Source: Bordetella genomosp. 13
GTDB taxonomy: Bacteria; Pseudomonadota; Gammaproteobacteria; Burkholderiales; Burkholderiaceae_B
Direction: 5' to 3'
NCBI RefSeq assembly: GCF_002119665.1
Contig: NZ_CP021111.1
Coordinates: 1,612,001 to 1,676,000 of the forward strand
DNA length: 64,000 nucleotides
The notes under the pieces are model-generated. The model worked only from the letters and a program-made list of their open reading frames with translations, ran no database searches and had not been told where the DNA came from. The translations under genes were made by a program, and so were the position numbers. This document shows, one piece after another, positions 57,173 to 64,000 of the stretch (position 1 is the first letter of the stretch; the number at the start of each line of letters is the position of its first letter).

Positions 57173-58444
57173 ATGACTCAAGAAACCGCACTGCCTTCCT
57201 CCGTGGACGTCGCCATCATCGGCGGCGGCGTCATCGGCGCCAGCACCGCCCTCGCGCTCGCCCAGGCCGGCGTCAGCGTGGCCCTGTTCGAGAAAGGCAC
57301 GCTGGCCTGCGAACAGTCGTCGCGCAACTGGGGCTGGGTGCGCACGCTGAACCGCGACCTGCCGGAGGTGCCGCTGGCCGTGCGCGCCAACCAGCTGTGG
57401 AACGAACTGCAGGCGCAGACGGACGTGGGCTTTCGCCGCACCGGCATCCTGTATCTGCAGGAGAACGCGGAAGATGCGGCCAGCCAGCAGACCTGGCTGG
57501 ATGGCGCACGCGCATACGGGGTGGACGCGCAGCTGCTCGATCGCATGGCCGCGCTGCGCCATCTGCCCGAGTCGCGCCGCCGCTGGACCGGCGCGCTGTA
57601 CAGCGCCACCGATGGCGTCGCCGAGCCGGGGCTTGCCACCCATGCCATCGCGGCGCTGGCCCGTGCACGCGGCGCCCATGTTTTCGAGCACTGCGCGGTG
57701 CGGGGCATAGATCGTTCGGCCGGCCGGGTGTCGGGCGTGATCACGGAGCGCGGCCGCGTCGCCGCGCAGGCGGTCGTGGTCGCGGCAGGCGCGTGGTCGC
57801 GCCTGTTCTGCGGCAACCTGGGCGCCGAATTTCCACAGCTGAAGGTGCGCGGCTCGGTGCTGCGCACCGACGCCTTCGACGCCGGACTCGCGGCCACCAT
57901 CAATGGCAAGGACTTCACCTGTCGCAAGCGCGCCGACGGAGGCTACACGGTGTCGCAGTTCGGCGCCTCGATGGCGGACCTGGTGCCCGACAGTTTCCGG
58001 CTGGCGCGCCATTTCATGGGCCCGTGGCTGGCCAACAATACCTTCGTCAAGCTGCGCTTCGGCAAGCGATTCTTCGAAGAGCTTGCCACGCCGCGCCGCT
58101 TCGGCCATGACGGCGCATCGCCCTTCGAACGCTGCCGCGTGCTCGATCCGCAGCCATCGCACGCGGGCGTGGCGCAGGCCTGGCGCCGCCTGGTCGATGC
58201 GTTCCCGGTGTTCCGGGGCGCGCGCATCGCGCACTCGTGGGCGGGCTACATCGACGTCACGCCGGACGCGCTGCCGGTGATGGACCGCGTGCCGGGCATC
58301 GAGGGCCTGTACCTGGCCTCGGGCTTTTCGGGGCACGGCTTCGGCATCGGCCCGGCAGCCGGCGAGGCCATCGCAGGCATGGTGCGCGGCGACACGCCGG
58401 CGTTCGACATGCAGCCTTTCCGTTTCTCGCGCTTCGGACCATAG
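57173..58444 (+). CDS. FAD-dependent oxidoreductase (D-amino-acid oxidase/DadA-like)
   Basis: This 423-residue flavoprotein has the ADP-binding loop VAIIGGGVIGASTALALAQAG at residues 12-32 (GGGVIG) and the C-terminal FAD contact GLYLASGFSGHGFGIGPAAGEA of the DAO family. SSRNWGWVRTLNRD is near the flavin. It oxidises an amine or amino acid. The ATG has no ribosome-binding site: an IclR-type palindrome fills that place, so the message may be leaderless. A Bug receptor and a gamma-glutamyltransferase follow, suggesting use of an N-acylated amino acid or gamma-glutamyl compound. Confidence 0.92.
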   Translation: MTQETALPSSVDVAIIGGGVIGASTALALAQAGVSVALFEKGTLACEQSSRNWGWVRTLNRDLPEVPLAVRANQLWNELQAQTDVGFRRTGILYLQENAEDAASQQTWLDGARAYGVDAQLLDRMAALRHLPESRRRWTGALYSATDGVAEPGLATHAIAALARARGAHVFEHCAVRGIDRSAGRVSGVITERGRVAAQAVVVAAGAWSRLFCGNLGAEFPQLKVRGSVLRTDAFDAGLAATINGKDFTCRKRADGGYTVSQFGASMADLVPDSFRLARHFMGPWLANNTFVKLRFGKRFFEELATPRRFGHDGASPFERCRVLDPQPSHAGVAQAWRRLVDAFPVFRGARIAHSWAGYIDVTPDALPVMDRVPGIEGLYLASGFSGHGFGIGPAAGEAIAGMVRGDTPAFDMQPFRFSRFGP

Positions 58445-58485
58445 CCGAGGCGACTTTCCACCGCGCCACACAGGGGGAAGCCATC

Positions 58486-59541
58486 ATGCATGCAAAGACA
58501 TCGCAGCTTCGACGAACCAGCCTGCAGCACGGCGGCCAGGCCAACGCCAGCACGGACGCCGCGCGACGGCGAGCCTGCACGCTGCTGGCCACATGCACGC
58601 TGACAGCTGCCCTGACCGGCGGCGCGACGGCGCATGCGGCCCAATGGCCTGACCGGCCTATCCGCATGCTGGTCGGCTATCCGCCCGGCGGCGGCACCGA
58701 TACGGTGGCGCGTGTGCTGGCCCAGGAGATGAGCAAGGTGCTGGGTCAGTCGGTGGTCGTGGAAAACCGCGGCGGAGCCAGCGGCACCATCGCGACCCAA
58801 CAGGTGGTGCGCGCCGAACCGGACGGCTACACCGTGCTGTTCGCCACCGCATCGCCGCTGACCGGCGCGCCGCTCACGATCAAGGGACTCAACTACGATC
58901 CCATGACGGACCTGGTGCCCGTCACGCTGATTGGCGGCGGCCCATTCATCCTTGTGGCCAACACTGCGTTCGAGCCCAACACGCTTCCAGAACTGGTAGC
59001 GTATGCACGTGCGCGACCTGGTGAAGTGAACTATGCATCGCCCGGCGTCAGCACGGCCAACTATTTCTTTTCGGAGCTGCTGAACATGCAGGCCGGCATA
59101 CGCACCATCCACATTCCGTACAAGGGCAGCGCAGCGCTGATCAACGACCTCGTCGCGGGACAGGTGCAATACACGCTCGATACGCCGGGCACTACCCTGC
59201 CGCTGATCCGCAACGGCAAGCTCAAGCCCTTGGCCATCTTCAGCAAAGAGCGGCTGGCGCGCGCGCCCGCGATTCCCACCGCAGTCGAAAGCGGCTTCCC
59301 CGATCTGGTCGGCGGCTCCTGGTATGGACTGCTGGTGCCCAAGGGCACGCCGCCCGCCGTCGTGGAGGCGCTCTATCAGGCAAGCGGCAAGGCACTGGCC
59401 GGCACCGAAGTGCGCCGCACGTTGGAAGACCGCGACGTGCTGGTGCAGAACATGCCGCCCGCCGAATTCAAGCAATTCATAAGGGCCGAATACGACCGCT
59501 GGAAGGCGGTCACCACCAAGCTGGGCGTCACGCCGCAGTAA
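58486..59541 (+). CDS. Bug-family tripartite tricarboxylate transporter binding protein
   Basis: This 351-residue receptor starts at ATG 58486 after GGGGGAAGCC. Its n-region is unusually long, with about 30 polar residues before the hydrophobic segment CTLLATCTLTAALTGGATAHA. Family features: MLVGYPPGGGTDTVAR, EPDGYTVLFA, YDPMTDLVPVTLI, IPYKGSAALINDLVAG and APAIPTAVESGF. It lies between the FAD oxidoreductase and the gamma-glutamyltransferase and probably delivers their substrate. Confidence 0.94.
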   Translation: MHAKTSQLRRTSLQHGGQANASTDAARRRACTLLATCTLTAALTGGATAHAAQWPDRPIRMLVGYPPGGGTDTVARVLAQEMSKVLGQSVVVENRGGASGTIATQQVVRAEPDGYTVLFATASPLTGAPLTIKGLNYDPMTDLVPVTLIGGGPFILVANTAFEPNTLPELVAYARARPGEVNYASPGVSTANYFFSELLNMQAGIRTIHIPYKGSAALINDLVAGQVQYTLDTPGTTLPLIRNGKLKPLAIFSKERLARAPAIPTAVESGFPDLVGGSWYGLLVPKGTPPAVVEALYQASGKALAGTEVRRTLEDRDVLVQNMPPAEFKQFIRAEYDRWKAVTTKLGVTPQ

Positions 59542-59584
59542 TTCCGCGGCCAACCACACCGCCCGCACCACATCGGAGACATGC

Positions 59585-61348
59585 ATGACCGCTACACCCA
59601 ATGCCCCCGACCTGACCGCCGGCAGCGCGCCACTGGCGATGCGTCCCACGCTGGCCGGCTTGAACCACGTGATCTCGGCGGGCCATTACCTGGCCACGCA
59701 GGCCGGCATGAACGTTCTGCAAGCGGGCGGCAATGCCGCCGACGCGGGCGTGGCGGCAGGCATCGCGCTGGGTGTGGTGCAAAGCGACATCGTCAACTTC
59801 GGAGGCGTGGCGCCATGCCTGTTCCATGATGCGCAGACCGGCAAGACCTGGAGCATCTCGGGCCTGGGCTACTGGCCGCGTGCCGCGCGCCTCGAGACCT
59901 TCCTGGAACGGCACGGCGGCACGATTCCCGCCGGCATTCTGCGCACTGTGATCCCGGCCGCGCCGGACGCATGGATCACCGCGCTGGAGCGCTTCGGCAC
60001 GATGAGCTTCGGCGAAGTCGCGGCCAGCGCGATACGGCTGGCGCGCGACGGCTTCGTGATGTACCCGCTGATGGCCGAGGTGCTGGCCGAGCACGAAGAG
60101 GACTACCGCCGCTGGCCATCGAATGCGGCCATCTATCTGCCCAACGGCAAGCCGCCTGCGGCGGGCTCGCTGTTCCTGCAGGCAGACCTGGCGGCAAGCC
60201 TGCAATACATGGCCGACCAGGAACGCGCCTACGCCAGGCAAGGACGCGCGGCGGGCCTGGACGCGGCGCGGCGCGCGTTCTACCGCGACGACATCGCCGC
60301 CGCCATCGTGGACTATCACCGCGCCGAAGGCGGCCTGCTCACGCATGAAGACCTGCGCGATTTCTCCGTCGAGGTCGAGCCGGCGTTGGCCACGGACTTT
60401 CACGGCACGCAGGTGTACAGCTGCGGCTTCTGGTGCCAGGGGCCGTCGCTGCTGCAGATGCTGAACACCGTGCACGGCTGCGACCTGAAGGCGCTGGGCC
60501 ACAATTCCGCGGCCTATGTGCACCTGCTGACCGAGGCGATCAAGCTGGCTTTCGCCGATCGCGAGGCCCACTATGCCGATCCGCGCCACACCCGCGTGCC
60601 GCAGGCCGAGCTGCTGTCCATGGCGTATGCCCGGCAACGGCTGGCCCTGATCGACATGCAGCGCGCGGGGCCGGACATGCCCGCGCCCGGCAGCCTGCCC
60701 GACGCGCGCAGCATCGCCGCGCGGCGAGCCTCGGACGGCGACTCGGCCCGCACTGATCCGCGCCTGGATACCTCGTACGTGGCCGTGGTGGATCGCCACG
60801 GCAACGCGTTTTCGGCCACGCCCAGCGACGGGTCGTACAACACGCCCGTCATCCCCGGCACGGGCCTGTGCGCATCGGGCCGCGGCAGCCAGTCGTGGGC
60901 CGAGGCGGGCCACCCCTGCGCGATCGGGCCGGGACGGCGGCCGCGCCTGACGCCGAGCCCGTCGCTGGCCGTACGGCCAGGACAGTACGTGATGCCGTTC
61001 GGCACGCCGGGCGGAGACGTGCAGTGCCAGGCGATGCTGCAGACCTTCCTCAACGTCGAGGTGTTCGGCATGGACCTGCAGCAGGCCATCGAGGCGCCGC
61101 GCTTCGCGACCTTCAGTTTTCCTTCGTCGTTCGAGCCGCACACCATGCAGCCCGGACGGCTGATGATCGAAGACCTCATTCCCCGCCAGGTGGGCGACAC
61201 GCTGGCCGGCATGGGCCACGCGGTGAAGTGGTGGCGCGACCGCAACTGGCGCGCCGGCGCCATGTGCGCGGTGCGCCACGACGTGGAAACCGGCATCCGC
61301 TGGGGCGGCGCCGATCCGCGCCGGCCCGCCTATGCGCTGGGGTGGTGA
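59585..61348 (+). CDS. gamma-glutamyltransferase-family protein
   Basis: This 587-residue Ntn hydrolase has the early block GGNAADAGVAAGIALGV and the putative autocleavage threonine Thr396 in LDTSYVAVVDRHGNA (family: TTHxSVVD; the second Thr and the His are replaced by Ser and Tyr). PFGTPGGDVQCQAMLQTFLNVEVFGMDLQQAIEAPR is typical of the small subunit. There is no signal peptide, so it is cytoplasmic. It cleaves gamma-glutamyl bonds or acylates. It ends the IclR-linked unit. GGAGACATGC lies before the ATG. Confidence 0.92.
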   Translation: MTATPNAPDLTAGSAPLAMRPTLAGLNHVISAGHYLATQAGMNVLQAGGNAADAGVAAGIALGVVQSDIVNFGGVAPCLFHDAQTGKTWSISGLGYWPRAARLETFLERHGGTIPAGILRTVIPAAPDAWITALERFGTMSFGEVAASAIRLARDGFVMYPLMAEVLAEHEEDYRRWPSNAAIYLPNGKPPAAGSLFLQADLAASLQYMADQERAYARQGRAAGLDAARRAFYRDDIAAAIVDYHRAEGGLLTHEDLRDFSVEVEPALATDFHGTQVYSCGFWCQGPSLLQMLNTVHGCDLKALGHNSAAYVHLLTEAIKLAFADREAHYADPRHTRVPQAELLSMAYARQRLALIDMQRAGPDMPAPGSLPDARSIAARRASDGDSARTDPRLDTSYVAVVDRHGNAFSATPSDGSYNTPVIPGTGLCASGRGSQSWAEAGHPCAIGPGRRPRLTPSPSLAVRPGQYVMPFGTPGGDVQCQAMLQTFLNVEVFGMDLQQAIEAPRFATFSFPSSFEPHTMQPGRLMIEDLIPRQVGDTLAGMGHAVKWWRDRNWRAGAMCAVRHDVETGIRWGGADPRRPAYALGW

Positions 61349-61503
61349 CGGCGCGCGGGAGCCATTTCGACGCTTGCAACGGCAAGCGGAAAATCGTCAG
61401 CAAATCTGTTCAGCTTCTAGTCAGGTGGTGCTAAAGCCGGTAGCCTGAAGCATGTACTACGCGTTTCGACTATCCCTTTGTTTCACTGCCCAAGGAGGCC
61501 GAC

Positions 61504-61929
61504 ATGCCGAAGATCCTGGTTCCCGTCGATGGTTCCGAATGCGCTCACCGCGCGCTGCAAGAAGCCCTGCGGCTGACGCCCAATGGCGAGGGCGTCGAGA
61601 TTCACCTGCTCAACGTCCAGCCGCCGGTGGTCTCGGGACACGCGCGCATGTTCCTCGACAAATCGGAACTGCAGTCCTACTACGAGGACGAGGCGCGCGA
61701 GCCGCTGCAGCGCGCCAAGGCCGCCCTGGGCTCGGCATCCGTGCCGCATACCGAGGCCGTGCGCGCGGGCCACGCCGGTGAAACGATCGCCGAGTACGCC
61801 AAAGAGCATCATTGCGACTACATCGTCATGGGCACGCGCGGCCTGGGTGAAGTGGCCGGCATGCTGATGGGGTCGGTGGCACGCAAGGTGATTCACGCGG
61901 CCACCGTTCCTGTGATGCTGGTCAAGTAG
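61504..61929 (+). CDS. universal stress protein (UspA family, ATP-binding type)
   Basis: This 141-residue protein has the single-domain Usp fold (MPKILVPVDGSECAHRAL) and the ATP-binding motif G-x2-G-x9-GS in GTRGLGEVAGMLMGSV. It ends with the usual VPVMLVK. AAGGAGG precedes the ATG, a near-ideal ribosome-binding site. Proteins of this group bind ATP and appear under stress or low oxygen, but no FNR box is seen upstream here. It converges on the emfourin gene. Confidence 0.94.
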   Translation: MPKILVPVDGSECAHRALQEALRLTPNGEGVEIHLLNVQPPVVSGHARMFLDKSELQSYYEDEAREPLQRAKAALGSASVPHTEAVRAGHAGETIAEYAKEHHCDYIVMGTRGLGEVAGMLMGSVARKVIHAATVPVMLVK

Positions 61930-61950
61930 CCGCCTCGGCTGCGAGGCGCG

Positions 61951-62271
61951 CTAGTCCGGCCTGCCCTGCCCCGCCTTCCATGATGCGGCCAGGGCGTCGG
62001 GCAAGCGCGCCTCGGCGACTTCGAAAGCGACCATCTCCACGGCGCCCTCGAAGATGACCTCGACGCGGTAGTAGCGCTGGTCGCCCCCGGCCACCGGCGC
62101 TGCCTGCGCGGCCGCTTCGGCCAATGCGGCGCAAAGCGTGTCGCGCCGCTGCGGGTCGCAGGCCTGCAGATCGATCTCCCGCGTCCGCGCGAGCGCGGCC
62201 AGATAGGCAATGCCGCCTTCGCGTCGCAGCCGTATGCGAGTGGCCTGTTCCAGTGGCGGCAGCGCGATCAT
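61951..62271 (-). CDS. emfourin-like inhibitor of protealysin
   Basis: This 106-residue protein fits the emfourin family, small cytosolic inhibitors encoded directly behind protealysin-type metalloproteases: RIRLRREGGIAYLAAL, QRYYRVEVIFEGAVEMVAFE and PDALAASWKAG. Its ATG overlaps the TGA of the M4 protease gene, so the two are translated together. It should keep the protease inactive inside the cell. The frame is open to 62433 but the upstream part overlaps the protease gene. Confidence 0.85.
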   Translation of the reverse strand: MIALPPLEQATRIRLRREGGIAYLAALARTREIDLQACDPQRRDTLCAALAEAAAQAAPVAGGDQRYYRVEVIFEGAVEMVAFEVAEARLPDALAASWKAGQGRPD

Positions 62272-63323
62272 GGCAGCACGCCTACGTCCCGCCAGGCCTG
62301 GTGCACCGCCTCGCGTACGCGCGCGTCGCTGGCCGCCGCGACGGTCAATTCGGCGAACATGCGGAAGTCGGCGCGCGCCTGCAACTGGCCCGCACTCAGT
62401 ACGCGATACCAGACCTGGCCCGCCCCTTGCCATGCCGGGCCGCCCAATGCGCGCGCGGCCAGGTAGAAGGCGCGGTTGGGAATGCCCGAATTAATGTGCA
62501 CGCCGCCGTTGTCCTCTTCGGTATGGACGAAGTCGCGCATATGGCCGGGCTGCGGGTCGCGTCCGATCAGCGGATCGTCATAGGCCGTGCCGGGTTCGGC
62601 CATGGAGCGCAGCGCGCGCGCGTTCACCGCCGTGGTGAAGAGGCCCACGCCGACAAGCCAGTCCGCCTGTTCGGCGGTCTGGTTGGCCGCATACTGTTTG
62701 ACCAGCGAGCCGAACACGTCGCACACCGACTCGTTCAAGGCGCCCGACTGGCCTTGATAAACCAGGCCGCCCGAATGGTCGATCACGCCATGGGAAAGCT
62801 CATGCGCGACTACGTCCAGCGCGATGGTGAAGCGATTGAAGACCTGTCCGTCGCCATCGCCGAACACCATCTGCGCCCCGTTCCAGAAGGCGTTGTCATA
62901 GTCCTCCCCGTAGTGCACCGTGCCCACCAGCGGCAGGCCTCGGCCGTCGATGGAGTCGCGCGCATGCACGTCGCGAAAGTATCGATGCACGGCGCCGAGG
63001 TGGTCATAGGCCTCGTCCACGGCCGCGTCGGCGCGCGGCGGCTGGCCCTCGGCGCGCACCAGCCTGCCGGGCAACACCGTGTCGTTGCCGGCGTCATGCA
63101 CACGGCGTTCGGGACGCGCGGACGCATCCGCCGGCCTGGCCGCGGCAGTCTCGGCCGGCTGCACCGCCACCGACGAAGCGCGCAGCCCATGCTGGCGGGC
63201 GTCCAGGCGCAGCGTATTCGCCGCGCCGCTGGCGGCGCGGCCCGTCGCCCGCTGCGACAGCCTGTCCAGCAGATATGGCGGGATCAGGCAGCGCGGCATG
63301 GGCTGGGACACGATCACTGTCAT
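62268..63323 (-). CDS. protealysin-like M4 metalloprotease
   Basis: This 351-residue zinc protease has HExxH at His164-Glu165-His168 (VVAHELSHGV), the third ligand Glu188 in ALNESVCDVFG, and the catalytic His region VHINSGIPNRAFY. The N-terminus has no signal peptide and carries the short propeptide motif RCLIPPYLLDRL seen in protealysins. AAGGAGTCTCC precedes ATG 63323. The inhibitor gene overlaps its stop. Such enzymes are intracellular or released by unusual routes. Confidence 0.94.
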   Translation of the reverse strand: MTVIVSQPMPRCLIPPYLLDRLSQRATGRAASGAANTLRLDARQHGLRASSVAVQPAETAAARPADASARPERRVHDAGNDTVLPGRLVRAEGQPPRADAAVDEAYDHLGAVHRYFRDVHARDSIDGRGLPLVGTVHYGEDYDNAFWNGAQMVFGDGDGQVFNRFTIALDVVAHELSHGVIDHSGGLVYQGQSGALNESVCDVFGSLVKQYAANQTAEQADWLVGVGLFTTAVNARALRSMAEPGTAYDDPLIGRDPQPGHMRDFVHTEEDNGGVHINSGIPNRAFYLAARALGGPAWQGAGQVWYRVLSAGQLQARADFRMFAELTVAAASDARVREAVHQAWRDVGVLP

Positions 63324-63517
63324 GGAGACTCCTTCGAAGGTTATGGGTTGAACGGGATGTATGGGCGGCTCCACCGGCGTCTCGCCACAGGCTGTACCAG
63401 CCGCACGGGATTTGCCATAATGGCGCGCCCGTGCCAACCACCGTGCCGGGCGGGCGCGCCACGCCGGCTTCGTATCGTGCCGCGCGACCTCCCCAACCGA
63501 CTCCAGCGAGAACTCTC

Positions 63518-63922
63518 ATGGTTAGATCCGACGATACCGGCAAACTGATACTGCGCCTGAGCCTGGGCATCCTGATCCTGCTGCATGGCCTGGCCAAGCT
63601 GAGCTCCGGCGTCGGCGGCATCGCCGGCATGCTGTCCTCGCACGGACTGCCCGGCTTCCTGGCCTACTTCGTGTACGTGGGCGAGATCCTTGCTCCGTTG
63701 CTGGTCATCATCGGCATCTGCACCCGCCTGGGCGGGCTCATCATCGCCATCAACATGGTCGTGGCCATCATGCTCGCCCATTCGGGCCAGATCGCCAGCA
63801 CCACGAATACCGGGGGCTGGGCCCTCGAACTGCAGGGCATGTTCCTGTTCTCGGCGCTGGCGCTGGCCTTCATGGGCGCCGGCCGCTTCAGCCTGGGCGG
63901 CACGTCGGGCCGCTGGAACTGA
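63518..63922 (+). CDS. DoxX-family membrane protein
   Basis: This 134-residue protein has four hydrophobic segments (LILRLSLGILILLHGLAKL, FLAYFVYVGEILAPLLVIIGI, GGLIIAINMVVAIMLA, MFLFSALALAFMGAG), the layout of the DoxX/DoxD group. Function is poorly defined; some members act in thiol-redox balance of the membrane. It is transcribed divergently from the protease-inhibitor pair. A weak GCGAGAAC precedes the ATG. Confidence 0.9.
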   Translation: MVRSDDTGKLILRLSLGILILLHGLAKLSSGVGGIAGMLSSHGLPGFLAYFVYVGEILAPLLVIIGICTRLGGLIIAINMVVAIMLAHSGQIASTTNTGGWALELQGMFLFSALALAFMGAGRFSLGGTSGRWN

Positions 63923-63962
63923 TCGCGGCGCCGCCGGCCTCGTGCCGGCAGCGGGCTTTGCA

Positions 63963-63984
63963 CGGGGTCGCTCAGGCGGCCCCG
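63963..63984 (+). terminator. intrinsic-type terminator after the DoxX gene
   Basis: A 9-base stem, CGGGGTCGC and GCGGCCCCG (one G-U pair), has a four-base loop and is followed by TTT. It lies 40 bases after the stop codon. Confidence 0.65.
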
Positions 63985-64000
63985 TTTGCATGGCGCGCGC

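Overview
The window is about 64 kb of high-GC, gene-dense DNA. It looks like the chromosome of a Burkholderiales bacterium of the Alcaligenaceae (Bordetella/Achromobacter type). The main reasons are seven complete genes and one partial gene for Bug-type tricarboxylate-transporter binding proteins (Bug was named from Bordetella), degradative catabolic clusters each with its own GntR, LysR, IclR or MocR regulator, a class I PHA synthase, and an FNR-type regulator. I saw no rRNA, tRNA, CRISPR array, insertion sequence or prophage. This placement rests on gene content and recalled family features, not on a database search.

Layout. 1-3043: end of a Bug gene, then a self-sufficient P450-reductase-ferredoxin fusion. 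3151-6725: FCD-GntR regulator, divergent NAD-binding dehydrogenase, Bug and RraA-like aldolase. 6864-12892: a six-gene glycerol-type ABC importer (glpSTPQUV order). 12985-16152: ureohydrolase-like gene, Bug and LysR. 16159-23934: alcohol dehydrogenase, FNR, acetoacetyl-CoA reductase, PHA synthase, a 45-residue protein, DUF3300 and DUF2950, with FNR-box sequences in the gaps. 24023-29414: 5'-nucleotidase lipoprotein, SDR, MFS exporter and DJ-1/AraC regulator. 29359-32242: arsenic operon arsR-(truncated arsC2)-acr3-arsC-arsH, followed by a dif-like Xer site at 32378-32405. 32472-35421: GntR, DapA-family lyase/aldolase and Bug. 35450-37951: a four-CBS/PAS/GGDEF/EAL c-di-GMP enzyme. 38121-43028: MocR regulator, degradative HMG-CoA reductase and a TctA-like permease. 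43098-44074: ParD-like protein plus methionine aminopeptidase. 44155-54100: MFS, GntR, CMLE-like lyase, Bug, fumarase, LysR, class II aldolase, Bug and 2-hydroxyacid dehydrogenase. 54137-61348: an IclR-centred group (Bug, degenerate M19 dipeptidase, FAD oxidoreductase, Bug, gamma-glutamyltransferase). 61504-63922: UspA, emfourin-protealysin pair and DoxX.

How the parts work together. Most blocks are small catabolic units: a periplasmic Bug captures an organic acid or amide, one to three enzymes process it, and a regulator sits beside its own palindromic operator. Several operators are clear in the sequence: TTATCG-N5-CGATAA for IclR, ATATGTTCGAACATAT for the UTRA GntR, TTGGATCCAA for an FCD GntR, and GGTACWGT half-sites for MocR. 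The FNR/PHA block looks like a low-oxygen carbon-storage and redox module.

The observations I rate highest are the dif-like site beside the arsenic operon, the complementary loss of catalytic motifs in the two glycerol-importer ATPases, the loss of metal ligands in the ureohydrolase and the M19 protein, the IclR operator shared across two transcription units, and the ParD-like/MetAP pair with a three-copy operator repeat. I did not find one large undescribed system. These are smaller, checkable oddities.
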